Shown here: positions 32,060-41,129 of the stretch, in pieces
How positions within the stretch are numbered: position 1 is the stretch's first letter
Layout of the letters: each line of letters starts with the position of its first letter
Source: JBMOGA01 sp049318625
GTDB taxonomy: Bacteria; Pseudomonadota; Alphaproteobacteria; Rhizobiales; Hyphomicrobiaceae
Assembly (NCBI GenBank): GCA_049318625.1
Contig: JBMOGA010000003.1
Location: 62,001-126,000, forward strand
Direction of reading: 5' to 3'
Length of the DNA: 64,000 nucleotides
The notes under the pieces: generated by a model
Databases searched by the model: none
What the model was told of the DNA's origin: nothing
The model's input: only the letters and a program-made list of their open reading frames with translations
Program-made: the position numbers and the translations under genes

Positions 32060-34819
32060 TTACGAGTCTGCAACCTTTCGTTGCTGCGAGGCCGCGGCGG
32101 CTGTCGGCACGCGAAACGAGAAGGTCGCGCCATGCCCCGGCGTGCTCTCGACCCAGATGTCGCCGCCGAACCTCTCGAGGATCTGCCGGGTGATCGGCAG
32201 ACCGAGACCCGTGCCCTGGGGCTTGTCGGTGAGAATATTCCCAGCCTGTTGAAATCGCTCGAAGATCTTCTCCTGATCCTCGGTGGCGATGCCGATTCCG
32301 TTGTCCTGGATGTCGACCCGCACGTAGCCGTTCTCCGGCCTTGCGCTGAGCCGCACGAGGCCATCGGCCTTGTCGCAGAACTTGACGGCGTTGGAGACCA
32401 GATTGACCACCACCTGGATGAGCCGGTCCGGGTCGACGTGCGCCGAGGGGAGGCCGGGCGCGATGTCCACCTCCAGTCGGATGCTGGGGGCCATGACGAA
32501 CAATCCGCTGGTCGCCGCAAGACCCTGTTGCAGAATGGGCGCGATCGGGTGCTCAGCGATCTGCCACTCCGTAGTCCCTGCCTCCATTTTAGCCAGATCG
32601 AGGATGTCGTTGATCAGCCGGCTCAGCCGTTCGCTTTCCTGGGCGATGATCGACACGAACTGCTGGCGCTGATCGGTCTCCAGGTCGGGGTTGTCGCGCA
32701 GGATCTCGCTGAACGAGCGGATCGACGTCAGCGGCGTGCGGATTTCGTGACTGACGGTAGCCATGAAGTCGTCCTTGAGCTTGTCCAGCTCCTTGAGACG
32801 CGCGTTGGCGGTCGTCAGCTCCCGGGTCGCCATCTCCAGCTCCTGCGACTTGTCCTCGAGGCGTCGCGCGTAGACCACGAGCTGAGAGGCCTCGTCGAGA
32901 ATCCGAGTCACCTCATCCATATCTCGCATCTCCTCGTGGAGGATTGATGCAATCATGATGCGCGCGGATGCCGCACCGATGGCGCCGGCGAGCTGGCGCT
33001 CGGCGAACGAGACCATCTCCGAATCGGCCGCCATCGCACGGTCGATCCGCCGTCCGACCTCGCCTTCGTAACGCACCAGCAGCGCGTCGGCCCGCACCTG
33101 CCCCAGAAACCGCTCCAGCAGCTGCCAAAGGTCGCCGACGGTCGTGGAACCCCGCCATGCCTGCCGGTTGCCGGTCGACGACTTGAAGGCATCGACGAAT
33201 TGCACGGCCTGACTGCGCTCGATCATCGATTGCGTCGTCGCCAGCGACACCGCGATCAGCAGACCGACGTTGACCAGCATCGTCCAGATTGTCGCGTGCG
33301 AGATCGGATCCAGGCCCTGCAGTCCGAGCAGCGCATAGGGCTTAAGAATTTCGATGCCGAAGGGGCCGTTGTCGACGAACCCGGCCGCGATCCACCCGGA
33401 CCGGGCGAACGACGGCAGCAGCAGCGTATAGAACCACACCGCGAACCCGCCGGTGAGCGCCGCCAGCGCACCCGCCTTGCTCGCACCCTTCCAGTAGATG
33501 CCGGCCAGAATCGCCGGCGCAAACTGCAGGGCGGCGACGAACGAAACGAGGCCGATGGTGACCAGTGTATAGGAGCCGGCGATGGTGTTGGCGTAGACAT
33601 ACCCGAGCAGCAGCACCAGGACGATGGTGCCGCGCCGGATCGCCAGCACGATGCGGGTCATATCCGCCCGCTCGGACATGTGCAGCCGGCCGACCCTGAG
33701 CAGCAGCGGCATCACCAGATCGTTCGACACCATGGTGGCCAGCGCCACCGTCTCGACGATGATCATCCCGGTCGCGGCCGACAGGCCGCCGATGAACGCG
33801 AGCAGGGCGAGCAACGGTTGCCGCTCCAGCATCGGGATCGTCATCACGAAGGTATCGGCATCGACGTTGCCGGCCGGAAACAGCATCAGGCCCGCGAACG
33901 CGATCGGCAGCACGAAGATGTTGATGAGCAGCAGGTAGAGCGGAAACAGCCACATCGCCCGTTTGACGTGCCGCTCGTCCACGTTCTCGACGACCAGCAC
34001 CTGGAACTGCCGCGGCAGCACGACCACCGTCATCATCGCGAGCACGGTGAGCGCGACCCAGTTCACGTGCGACGCCACGCCGTCGATGGTGAACAACTTG
34101 GCCAGCACCGGCGAGGCCTCGGCCCGCGCGAAGATGTCCGCGAACCCGCCGTAGACCCCGAACGTGACGAACAGGCCGACCGCCAGGAACGCGGCGAGTT
34201 TGACCACGGACTCGAAAGCGATGGCCGCCACCATGCCCTCGTGCCTCTCGCTGGCGTCGATATGGCGGGTACCAAACAGGATGGCGAACGCGGCCATCAG
34301 CACGGTCACATAAAACTCGGTATCCTGCAGGAACGACGTGCCGGCGATGTCCTTCGGCATTGCGATCACGGGGTAGCCGGACAGGATCGAGTAGCTGGTC
34401 GAGATCGCCTTGAGCTGGAGCGAGATGTACGGAAGGATACCGACCACGGCGATCACGCTGACCAGCGCGCCGAGTTCGACGCTCTTGCCATAGCGCGACG
34501 CGATGAAGTCGGCGATCGACGTGATGCGGTTGTTCTTGCTGATCCGGATGATCTTGCGCAGCACCATCCAGCCGAGCAGGAAGGTCAACGTCGGACCGAG
34601 GTAGATCGGCAGGAAGCCGACCCCGGTCGAGGCGGCCCGGCCCACCGATCCGAAGAACGTCCAAGATGTGCAGTAGACCGCCACCGAGAGCGCATAGACG
34701 TACGGCGTCGCGATGATGCTGCGCCCCTTGTCGGCCCGGTTGTCGGCATAGCGCGCGATCGCGAACAGCAGACCGAGGTACAGGTAGGCGACGACGATGA
34801 TGACGGTGGCGTTAAGCAT
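32060..34819 (-). CDS. sodium/solute symporter-like sensor histidine kinase (CbrA/CrbS type)
   Basis: A 919-residue membrane protein. Residues about 1-510 are a Na+/solute symporter (SLC5) domain of about 13 helices, e.g. GPTLTFLLGWMVL and VVVLPRQFQVLVVENVDERHVKRA. Residues about 515-670 form a connector with a coiled coil (RRLEDKSQELEMATRELTTA). The kinase core has phospho-acceptor His691 in TVSHEIRTPL, the N box LVSNAVKF, G1 DNGIGI and G2 GTGLGL. No receiver domain is attached. The architecture matches CbrA, CrbS and related sensors of carbon or acetate status. It overlaps the preceding small membrane-protein gene by 8 bases, and a single-domain receiver gene is two genes upstream. Confidence 0.92.
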   Translation of the reverse strand: MLNATVIIVVAYLYLGLLFAIARYADNRADKGRSIIATPYVYALSVAVYCTSWTFFGSVGRAASTGVGFLPIYLGPTLTFLLGWMVLRKIIRISKNNRITSIADFIASRYGKSVELGALVSVIAVVGILPYISLQLKAISTSYSILSGYPVIAMPKDIAGTSFLQDTEFYVTVLMAAFAILFGTRHIDASERHEGMVAAIAFESVVKLAAFLAVGLFVTFGVYGGFADIFARAEASPVLAKLFTIDGVASHVNWVALTVLAMMTVVVLPRQFQVLVVENVDERHVKRAMWLFPLYLLLINIFVLPIAFAGLMLFPAGNVDADTFVMTIPMLERQPLLALLAFIGGLSAATGMIIVETVALATMVSNDLVMPLLLRVGRLHMSERADMTRIVLAIRRGTIVLVLLLGYVYANTIAGSYTLVTIGLVSFVAALQFAPAILAGIYWKGASKAGALAALTGGFAVWFYTLLLPSFARSGWIAAGFVDNGPFGIEILKPYALLGLQGLDPISHATIWTMLVNVGLLIAVSLATTQSMIERSQAVQFVDAFKSSTGNRQAWRGSTTVGDLWQLLERFLGQVRADALLVRYEGEVGRRIDRAMAADSEMVSFAERQLAGAIGAASARIMIASILHEEMRDMDEVTRILDEASQLVVYARRLEDKSQELEMATRELTTANARLKELDKLKDDFMATVSHEIRTPLTSIRSFSEILRDNPDLETDQRQQFVSIIAQESERLSRLINDILDLAKMEAGTTEWQIAEHPIAPILQQGLAATSGLFVMAPSIRLEVDIAPGLPSAHVDPDRLIQVVVNLVSNAVKFCDKADGLVRLSARPENGYVRVDIQDNGIGIATEDQEKIFERFQQAGNILTDKPQGTGLGLPITRQILERFGGDIWVESTPGHGATFSFRVPTAAAASQQRKVADS

Positions 34820-35084
34820 CCGGCGTACTTTCCGATCGGACCCCGGCGCCCGGCTCACCAGCGCTCGCCTGCGCCGAATCCAGCTCGACGGCGATCCGGT
34901 TGGCCAGGACGCGGCCGAGGAAGATCAGCACGATCCAGATGACGAACAGGTACAGATAGAGTGTCGGGATCCCGAACACCCGCACCGGTCGGTTGACGAC
35001 GAGCAGCACCGGCGGAACGAGCAGCACGGTGCCGAGCAGGAACAGTGCGACGAGGCGTTCGCTGGTTCTGCTGTGGCGGTTCAT
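34812..35084 (-). CDS. small two-helix membrane protein of the sensor operon
   Basis: A 90-residue protein with two hydrophobic helices: LVALFLLGTVLLVPPVLLVV (about 10-30) and TLYLYLFVIWIVLIFLGRVL (about 41-60), then a polar tail. It resembles the small membrane partners encoded before acetate/solute symporters (DUF485 or DUF4212-like), but I cannot place it firmly. Its last 8 bases overlap the start of the symporter-kinase gene, so translation is coupled. It may assemble with the symporter domain of the sensor. Confidence 0.7.
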   Translation of the reverse strand: MNRHSRTSERLVALFLLGTVLLVPPVLLVVNRPVRVFGIPTLYLYLFVIWIVLIFLGRVLANRIAVELDSAQASAGEPGAGVRSESTPDA

Positions 35085-35122
35085 ACGGCCCCCTCTCCCC
35101 TGCCGGTCGCGCCCCCCGGGCG

Positions 35123-35518
35123 TCACGCGCCGGTCGTCGGCGGCACCTTGGCGAGCACGGCCGCCACCCGTTCGATGGCATCCTTGGTCGAAAACGGCTT
35201 GGTAATGTAGTCGTCGGCGCCCAGGGCCAGGCCCTTCTCCCGTTCGACGTCGCGCCCCCGCGCCGTCAGCATGATGACCCGCACGTCGCTCCATTCGGGC
35301 GTCGACCGGATGCGCTGGCACACCGTGAAGCCGTCGATCTTCGGCATCATCACGTCGAGCAGAACGAGGTCCGGCCGCTCGCGCGCGATCTCGGCAAGCG
35401 CCTGCTCGCCGTCCTTGGCGGTGCGCACCGCATAGCCGGCCTTGGCCATCAGAAACTGGAGCGAGAGGATGATGTTCGGCTCGTCGTCGACGATCAGGAT
35501 ATTGGTGGGCTTCGTCAT
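35123..35518 (-). CDS. single-domain response regulator (CheY-like receiver)
   Basis: A 131-residue receiver with the full active-site set: Asp11/Asp12, phospho-acceptor Asp55 in LLDVMMPK, Thr85 and Lys107 in TKPF. There is no DNA-binding or other output domain. It is the first gene of an operon with the small membrane protein (38 bases on) and the symporter-type kinase, and is the likely partner of that kinase. A receiver alone must act by protein contact or by passing the phosphate on. Confidence 0.88.
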   Translation of the reverse strand: MTKPTNILIVDDEPNIILSLQFLMAKAGYAVRTAKDGEQALAEIARERPDLVLLDVMMPKIDGFTVCQRIRSTPEWSDVRVIMLTARGRDVEREKGLALGADDYITKPFSTKDAIERVAAVLAKVPPTTGA

Positions 35519-35840
35519 GACATCATCGCGCTCCGGCGCTCGTCTGGGGTCGAAGGGGATGCCGAGCCGCTGATGCGGATCAACGGCCGGATTCGGGGAG
35601 CGAGCGGCCGTCACGCCTCCTCTGTGTCCATCCTTGCCTAGTTTTTGGCCTCCGACAATGCCACCCGACCAAAGGCGCGGGTGACGACCGCCGGCCGCCG
35701 GCGATCCGGCCCGCCACGCCCGGCCGCTTCGGGGGCCGCAACGGCGGCAGGGCAGCCGGGCGACAGCGCCATGGTTCCCTGCCCAGCGCTTCGCTAGGAT
35801 GCCGCCGCAACGCCCAACCGTCGCCGAGAGGAGAACCGCC
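35519..35840. other. 322-bp divergent promoter region
   Basis: It lies between the response regulator (minus) and the HisD-family gene (plus). I see no protein-like frame, tRNA or strong repeat. A GAGAGGAGAA ribosome site (about 35827-35836) belongs to the HisD-family gene. Promoters for both operons should be here but no sigma-70 site stands out. Confidence 0.35.
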
Positions 35841-37148
35841 ATGGCCCGCTGGCTCAAACGTGGCAAGGATGCCGACGCCCGCAAGGAAGCCGATGACAAG
35901 GTCCGCTCCACCGTCGAGGCGATCCTGGCCGACGTCGCACGGCGTGGCGATGCGGCCGTGCGCGAGTTGTCTGTAAAGTTCGACGATTACGCACCCAAGG
36001 AGTTCTTCCTGAGCCGGCCCCAGATCGAAGCGGCGATGGCGCAGCTGCGCCCGCGCGACATCGACGACATCGCGTTCGCCCAGGCCCAGGTCCGCAACTT
36101 CGCGCAGAAGCAGAAAGAGTGCCTGAAGGACCTCGAGGTCGAGACGATGCCGGGCGTCGTCCTCGGCCACAAGAACATCCCCGTCGACGCTGTCGGCTGT
36201 TACGTGCCGGGCGGCCGCTATCCGATGATCGCCTCGGCTCACATGAGCGTCGTCACCGCCAAGGTGGCGGGCGTCGGGCGCATCATCGCGTCGGCGCCGC
36301 CCCACCGCGGCGCGCCGCACCCGGCCATCGTGGCCGCCATGCACATGGGCGGGGCGGACGAGATCCTGGTTCTCGGCGGCGTCCAGGCCGTCGCCGCCAT
36401 GGCGCTCGGCACCGAAAGCATCCGCCCGGTCGACATGCTGGTCGGCCCCGGCAATGCCTACGTCGCCGAGGCCAAGCGCCAACTCTACGGACAGGTCGGC
36501 ATCGACCTGTTCGCTGGCCCGACCGAAACGCTGGTGATCGCCGACGACACGGTCGACGCCGAGATGTGCGCCACCGATCTGCTGGGCCAAGCCGAGCACG
36601 GCCCCACGTCACCGGCCGTTCTCATAACCAACTCGGAAAAGCTGGCCCGCGAGACGATCACCGAGGTCGAGAGATTGTTGACGATCCTGCCGACCGGCAA
36701 GGTCGCCCGCCAGGCCTGGACCGATTACGGCGAGGTCATCGTCTGCGCGGACCTCGAGGAGATGCGCATCGAGGCCGACCGTATCGCCTCCGAGCACGTG
36801 CAGGTCATGACCAGGGACAACGACTATTTCCTGCGCACCATGACCAATTACGGCGCGCTGTTCCTCGGACCCCGGACCAACGTCTCGTACGGCGACAAGG
36901 TGATCGGCACCAACCATACACTACCGACCCGCAAGGCGGCCCGCTACACCGGTGGCTTGTGGGTCGGCAAGTTCATGAAGACGTGCACCTACCAGAAGGT
37001 GCTCACCGACGAGGCCTCGGCGATGATCGGCGCCTACTGCTCGCGCCTGTGCATGCTCGAAGGTTTCGTCGGCCACGCCGAGCAGGCCAATATCCGCGTC
37101 CGCCGCTATGGCGGGCGCAACATTCGCTACGGCGAGGCCGCCGAATGA
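35841..37148 (+). CDS. HisD-family dehydrogenase (histidinol dehydrogenase paralogue, possibly HpsN-like)
   Basis: A 435-residue zinc- and NAD-dependent dehydrogenase. Zinc and catalytic residues of HisD are seen: Gln and His in LLGQAEHGP, the Glu-His pair in ASEHVQVMT, and His in EGFVGHAEQANIR, plus NAD motif LVGPGNAYVAEAKR and DLFAGPTETLVIAD. It is not in a histidine operon; it overlaps an SDR gene by 4 bases (ATGA). HisD paralogues in such settings often oxidise other alcohols to acids, for instance sulfopropanediol (HpsN). That assignment is an inference; histidinol itself is less likely. ATG 35841 follows a strong GAGGAG site. Confidence 0.8.
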   Translation: MARWLKRGKDADARKEADDKVRSTVEAILADVARRGDAAVRELSVKFDDYAPKEFFLSRPQIEAAMAQLRPRDIDDIAFAQAQVRNFAQKQKECLKDLEVETMPGVVLGHKNIPVDAVGCYVPGGRYPMIASAHMSVVTAKVAGVGRIIASAPPHRGAPHPAIVAAMHMGGADEILVLGGVQAVAAMALGTESIRPVDMLVGPGNAYVAEAKRQLYGQVGIDLFAGPTETLVIADDTVDAEMCATDLLGQAEHGPTSPAVLITNSEKLARETITEVERLLTILPTGKVARQAWTDYGEVIVCADLEEMRIEADRIASEHVQVMTRDNDYFLRTMTNYGALFLGPRTNVSYGDKVIGTNHTLPTRKAARYTGGLWVGKFMKTCTYQKVLTDEASAMIGAYCSRLCMLEGFVGHAEQANIRVRRYGGRNIRYGEAAE

Positions 37149-37912
37149 TCGCGCTGCCGCAGACGCCGTCGTTCCGGCTCGACGGCCGCCGGGCGCTGGT
37201 CACCGGTGCCGGCCGCGGCATCGGGCTGGCGGCGGCAACCGCGCTCGCCGCCGCCGGTGCCCATGTGGTCCTCGCCGCACGGACTCTGAGCGAGATCGAC
37301 GCCCTCGCGGCCGCGCTCACGGCCGAGGGCTGGTCCGCCGAGGCCCTACCCCTCGACGTGCTCGACGTCGCGGGCCTGGACGCGGCGCTCGATGCCGCAG
37401 GCCCGTTCCACGTCCTCGTCAACAACGCCGGCACCAACCGGCCCAAGCCCATGTCCGAGGTCGAGATCGCGGACTTCGATCACATCATGGACCTGAACGT
37501 GCGTGCCGCCTATTTCATGGCCCGCGCCGTCGCCCGCGGCATGCAGGCGTCAGGTCTCGCCGGCTCGATCATCAACATTTCGTCCCAGATGGGCCACGTC
37601 GGCAGCGCGCGGCGCACGGTCTATTGCGCCTCCAAGCACGCGATCGAAGGGTTGACGCGTGCCATGGCCGTCGAACTCGGCCCGCAGCGTATCCGTGTCA
37701 ATTCCATCGCCCCGACATTCATCGTCACGGAACTGACCAAGCCGTTCTTCGAGGACACGGCGTTCCGCGAGTCGGTCCTCGCCAAGATCAAACTCGGCCG
37801 CCTCGGCACCCTCGAGGACATGATGGGCCCTGTGCTGTTCCTGGCCTCCGACGCCTCGGCGCTGGTCACCGGGGCTTCGCTGCTGGTCGACGGCGGCTGG
37901 ACCGCCGAGTGA
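37145..37912 (+). CDS. SDR-family oxidoreductase
   Basis: A 255-residue classical SDR with a complete active site: TGAGRGIG cofactor motif (about 20-27), NNAG, Ser in INISSQMG, and Tyr-X3-Lys in VYCASKHAIEG. The C-terminal GASLLVDGGW is typical. Gluconate 5-dehydrogenase and 3-oxoacyl-ACP reductase-like enzymes have this layout. The ATG overlaps the stop of the HisD-family gene, so the two are translated together and probably act in sequence on a polyol or hydroxy compound. Confidence 0.85.
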   Translation: MIALPQTPSFRLDGRRALVTGAGRGIGLAAATALAAAGAHVVLAARTLSEIDALAAALTAEGWSAEALPLDVLDVAGLDAALDAAGPFHVLVNNAGTNRPKPMSEVEIADFDHIMDLNVRAAYFMARAVARGMQASGLAGSIINISSQMGHVGSARRTVYCASKHAIEGLTRAMAVELGPQRIRVNSIAPTFIVTELTKPFFEDTAFRESVLAKIKLGRLGTLEDMMGPVLFLASDASALVTGASLLVDGGWTAE

Positions 37913-37925
37913 CTATACCGAGCTC

Positions 37926-40034
37926 TCAGGCGGCGTGGATGGCTGCGGCGAGACACTCGGGCGTCAGCGGCAGATCGCGCACGCGTAGCCCCAGCGCATG
38001 CGAGACCGCGTTGGCGATCGCCGCCGCGAGCGGCCCCGCCACGCATTCGCCGACGCCGACCGACACTGCATCGGCATCGTCGATGACAATGGTCTCGATC
38101 GCCGGCGTCTGCGAGAAGGGCAGGATCGGATAGTCGGGCCACGCCCGCACAGCGAAGCCATCCACGTTCCAGCCCGCCTGCTCCAAGAGCGCCCAGCTCG
38201 CCGCCTGGACGACGCCGCCCTCGATCTGGTTGAGAAGTCCGTTCCGATGCACGACCGGGCCAGCGTCGACCGCCCCCGTGCAGCGTACCAGCCGCACGCG
38301 CGTGCCGACCTCGACCTCGGCAACGACGGCGTAATAGGCGCCCGACCCCTTGTAGCGGCCGAAGCCGATGCCGCGCCCGTGCCCTTCGCCGCCCGCCGCC
38401 GCCGCGTCCCAGCGTACGGCCTCAGCCGCCGCGGTGATGACGCGGCGGGCGCGCGGATCGTCGCAATGGCGTAGGCGAAACGCTACCGGATCGGCACCGG
38501 CCAACGCCGCCAACTCGTCCATGAAGCTCTCGATCGCGAACACGTTGCCGTGCGCCCCGAGCGAGCGCAGCGCCGAGGTGCGCAAAGGTTGCTGCGGCAG
38601 CAGATGATGCACGAGGCGGCGCTGACCGACGCTGTAGATTGGCACGATGTTCCGAGTGCCGCCGCCCTGCGGCAGCGCCAGATCGTCGAGTGGGGGCGGT
38701 GCGAGAGGCTGTGCCAAATCCCACGCCGCCAGCAGATTGACGCCGTCGCCCGCGCCCGGCCGCCCGACGTGAGGCGGGCTCGTCACCTCCGCCTGCCAAG
38801 ACGTGATCGTGCCCTCGCCGCTGAGCGAGGCCTGCAACGCGATCCGCATCGGCGCACCGAACGGCGACCAGCCAAATTCGTCGGCGCGGGTCCACTGACA
38901 CATGACGGGGCGATCGACGGCGCGCGCCAACAAGGCCGCGTCGAGAGCCACGTCGTCTGCGCCGTTGTGCCCGTAGCATCCCGCGCCGTGCACATGGGTA
39001 ACGTCCACCGCGCCGACCGGAACGCCAAGCGCGACGGCCAACTGACGGCGCAGCGGATGCACGCTCTGCGAATGCGTCTGCACGGCGAGCCGGCCGCCGG
39101 TCCAGTGTGCGACGGCGCAGCTCGGCCCGATCGAGGCATGCGCGATGTACGGCCGCGTGTAGGTGGCGGCATGGCGGCGGGCCGACGGCGCCGCCGCACC
39201 CTGGTCCTGCATTAACACTGCCGACCGTTTCGGCATCCCGTCCATCCAGGCGTTCGCCCTCCCCATCGCAGGCAGCTCACCCGTCCGCCGCCAGCTTGCC
39301 CCCGCCCGCAGCACCGCGATCGCCGCCAGCGCCTGCTCGTCGCGCTCGGCCACGACACCGCAGAACCCGCCGTCGACGACGACAGCCAGGATCCCAGGGC
39401 CGGCAAGCGCGTCCGTTCGATCGACCGCCGTCAGCCGATCGCAGGGATGCGCCGGGCGCAGCACGCGCCCGTAAGCGAGACGCGGCGGCCGCAGATCTTG
39501 GATAAACCCGGCACCGCTGAGCTTCTGCGGCAGATCGAGCCGCCGATAATCCGGGCCGTCGGCCGTCCCACCGATCAGTACAGGCAGCGGAAGATCCGTC
39601 GCCAGCCGGTCGAGCGCCACCGCATCGCGCATCTGCCAGTAGCTCACGCCCTCGTTGTCGCCGCCCGGCTGCGCGAAGATCCCGTTCGCCACACCGAGCT
39701 CGCCGGGCGCGCAGCCAAGCAACGCGCCGGCGCGTTGGCGGAACAGCTCCCGCACCATTGCGCTCGCCATCCGCAGCGCGCCACCACCCTGTTCGACCGA
39801 CAGGCTGCCAGAAGTGTAGCCCTCGTCGGGAGCCGTCATCGTATCGGTGGAAGCGAACCGGATTTGATTCGTCGCGACGCAGAGCTCCGTCGCCGCGATG
39901 GCCGCCAACGCGGTCAGGATGCCCTGCCCAATCTCGACCTTGCCGGTCCGCAGCGTGATCGTATCGACCGGCCCGATCTCTATCCACCGCGCCAGCACCA
40001 CGTTGGCGGCCAGATTTGCGGGAAGAGCCGTCAT
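37926..40034 (-). CDS. molybdenum hydroxylase large (molybdopterin-binding) subunit
   Basis: A 702-residue protein of the xanthine dehydrogenase / isoquinoline 1-oxidoreductase (IorB-like) family. Family features include VEIGQGILTALAAIAATEL near the N-terminus, an aldehyde-oxidase-type domain with RPYIAHASIGPSCAVAHW, and the C-terminal catalytic Glu in GVGECVAGPLAAAIANA. There is no signal peptide. The partner 2Fe-2S subunit is encoded immediately upstream and the genes overlap by 4 bases. Substrates in the family are N-heterocycles and aldehydes; none is indicated here. A separate FAD subunit gene is not present, as expected for the two-subunit IorAB type. Confidence 0.85.
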   Translation of the reverse strand: MTALPANLAANVVLARWIEIGPVDTITLRTGKVEIGQGILTALAAIAATELCVATNQIRFASTDTMTAPDEGYTSGSLSVEQGGGALRMASAMVRELFRQRAGALLGCAPGELGVANGIFAQPGGDNEGVSYWQMRDAVALDRLATDLPLPVLIGGTADGPDYRRLDLPQKLSGAGFIQDLRPPRLAYGRVLRPAHPCDRLTAVDRTDALAGPGILAVVVDGGFCGVVAERDEQALAAIAVLRAGASWRRTGELPAMGRANAWMDGMPKRSAVLMQDQGAAAPSARRHAATYTRPYIAHASIGPSCAVAHWTGGRLAVQTHSQSVHPLRRQLAVALGVPVGAVDVTHVHGAGCYGHNGADDVALDAALLARAVDRPVMCQWTRADEFGWSPFGAPMRIALQASLSGEGTITSWQAEVTSPPHVGRPGAGDGVNLLAAWDLAQPLAPPPLDDLALPQGGGTRNIVPIYSVGQRRLVHHLLPQQPLRTSALRSLGAHGNVFAIESFMDELAALAGADPVAFRLRHCDDPRARRVITAAAEAVRWDAAAAGGEGHGRGIGFGRYKGSGAYYAVVAEVEVGTRVRLVRCTGAVDAGPVVHRNGLLNQIEGGVVQAASWALLEQAGWNVDGFAVRAWPDYPILPFSQTPAIETIVIDDADAVSVGVGECVAGPLAAAIANAVSHALGLRVRDLPLTPECLAAAIHAA

Positions 40035-40525
40035 GGCTGACCTCCAGCCGGACGGATCGCACGATCGATGGCGCGCAGAATGCGCGCGTGAGCGCCACAC
40101 CGGCACCGGTGGCGCTCGTCGAGAGCGGCCACGATCTCGCCGCGTGTCGCCGCAGGCGTCCGAGCCAACATCCCCGCGACCGTCATCAAAATGCCATTGA
40201 TGCAATAGGCGCACTGCGCCGCCTGCTCGGCCAGGAAGGCCGCGCGCACCTGCGCCAGCACAGTGTGCCCGCCATGGCCCTCGACGGTCGTAACCGCGGC
40301 ACCGGCGACGGCCGCAACCGGTGTCGTGCAGGCCTGCACGGCGTGTCCGTCCACCAGTACCGTGCAGGCGCCGCAATGGCCCTCTGCGCACCCCACTCGG
40401 GTGCCGAGCGAATGGCCGTCGTGGCGCAAGGCCTCCAAGAACGAGGTGCCCGCCGGCACAGTGATCTCGGTCGGCCGGCCGTTCAGCAAGATGTTGTGGC
40501 TTACACTGGCGCCGTCACCGCTCAT
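40031..40525 (-). CDS. molybdenum hydroxylase 2Fe-2S subunit
   Basis: A 164-residue iron-sulfur protein (IorA/CoxS type). The N-terminal ferredoxin-like cluster ligands are in CAEGHCGACTVLVDG with a fourth Cys in VQACTTPV. The C-terminal all-helical domain has CAYCINGIL and CRCGAHARI for the second 2Fe-2S cluster. It carries electrons from the molybdenum centre of the co-encoded large subunit to an external acceptor. ATG 40525 is first in a two-gene operon. Confidence 0.9.
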   Translation of the reverse strand: MSGDGASVSHNILLNGRPTEITVPAGTSFLEALRHDGHSLGTRVGCAEGHCGACTVLVDGHAVQACTTPVAAVAGAAVTTVEGHGGHTVLAQVRAAFLAEQAAQCAYCINGILMTVAGMLARTPAATRGEIVAALDERHRCRCGAHARILRAIDRAIRPAGGQP

Positions 40526-40649
40526 GAGCGACCCTTCCCCCGCATCCTGGATCCCGCCAGCCTACTCTAGGCACCCTTTCGGCGATCGGCTATCGGCCGC
40601 GCGATCGGCGCCAGCCCCTGCGATGACCGAAGCCAGGAAGAGGCCCTGA

Positions 40650-41096
40650 ATACCGCGGGCCGGATGCACCGGGAACATGATGGCCGACCAGGAGCAGGCT
40701 TCGTTCGGTGCCCCCCTCATCAAGCCCGAGCAACTCGCCCTCGACACCAGCGACGTGCTGTCCGGCTTCGACAGCGGCACCTTCAGCGTCGATCGCGGCA
40801 TCGCGGTCCGGGCGGAACTCGGCCGCCCCGTGCTCTGGCGCGAGGGCGACTGGTCGACCGTGTTCACCCCCTACATCTTCGGCGCCACCGGCCGCGGCTG
40901 GATCGAGAAGCCGACCGCTCTGGAACGCGGGACGACCGGGGCCCGCTCGTTCGGCACGGGCCTGCGCATCGGCGTCGACGGCCCGGAGGGCTGGCCGGCC
41001 AGCATGCTCTCGGCCGAGCTGGCCCGACACTATTCCGACGACGCCGATCATGACGGCATCACCCGCGGCACGATCTCCGCGACCACCCGCTTCTGA
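40650..41096 (+). pseudogene. C-terminal fragment of an outer-membrane barrel protein (TpsB/ShlB-like)
   Basis: The frame opens after a stop at 40647-40649; the first ATG is at 40677, giving at most 139 residues. The fragment resembles the last strands of two-partner secretion translocators: the DRG motif (FSVDRGIAVRAEL), VFTPYIFGATGRGW, GTGLRIGVDG and a terminal strand ending in Phe (ISATTRF), the usual barrel signal. A complete TpsB is about 550 residues with POTRA domains; none of that is present upstream, where the hydroxylase operon begins. It is most likely a deletion remnant. Barrel nature is fairly clear; the exact family less so. Confidence 0.55.
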
Positions 41097-41129
41097 GCCG
41101 CACCAACGGCCGACGCGTGCAGCGGGGCC

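Noticed and set aside
35841..37148. Calling the HisD-family gene hisD of histidine biosynthesis
   Set aside because: It is coupled to an SDR and far from any his gene; the HisC-like gene at 26624 is also isolated, so a histidine operon is not supported.
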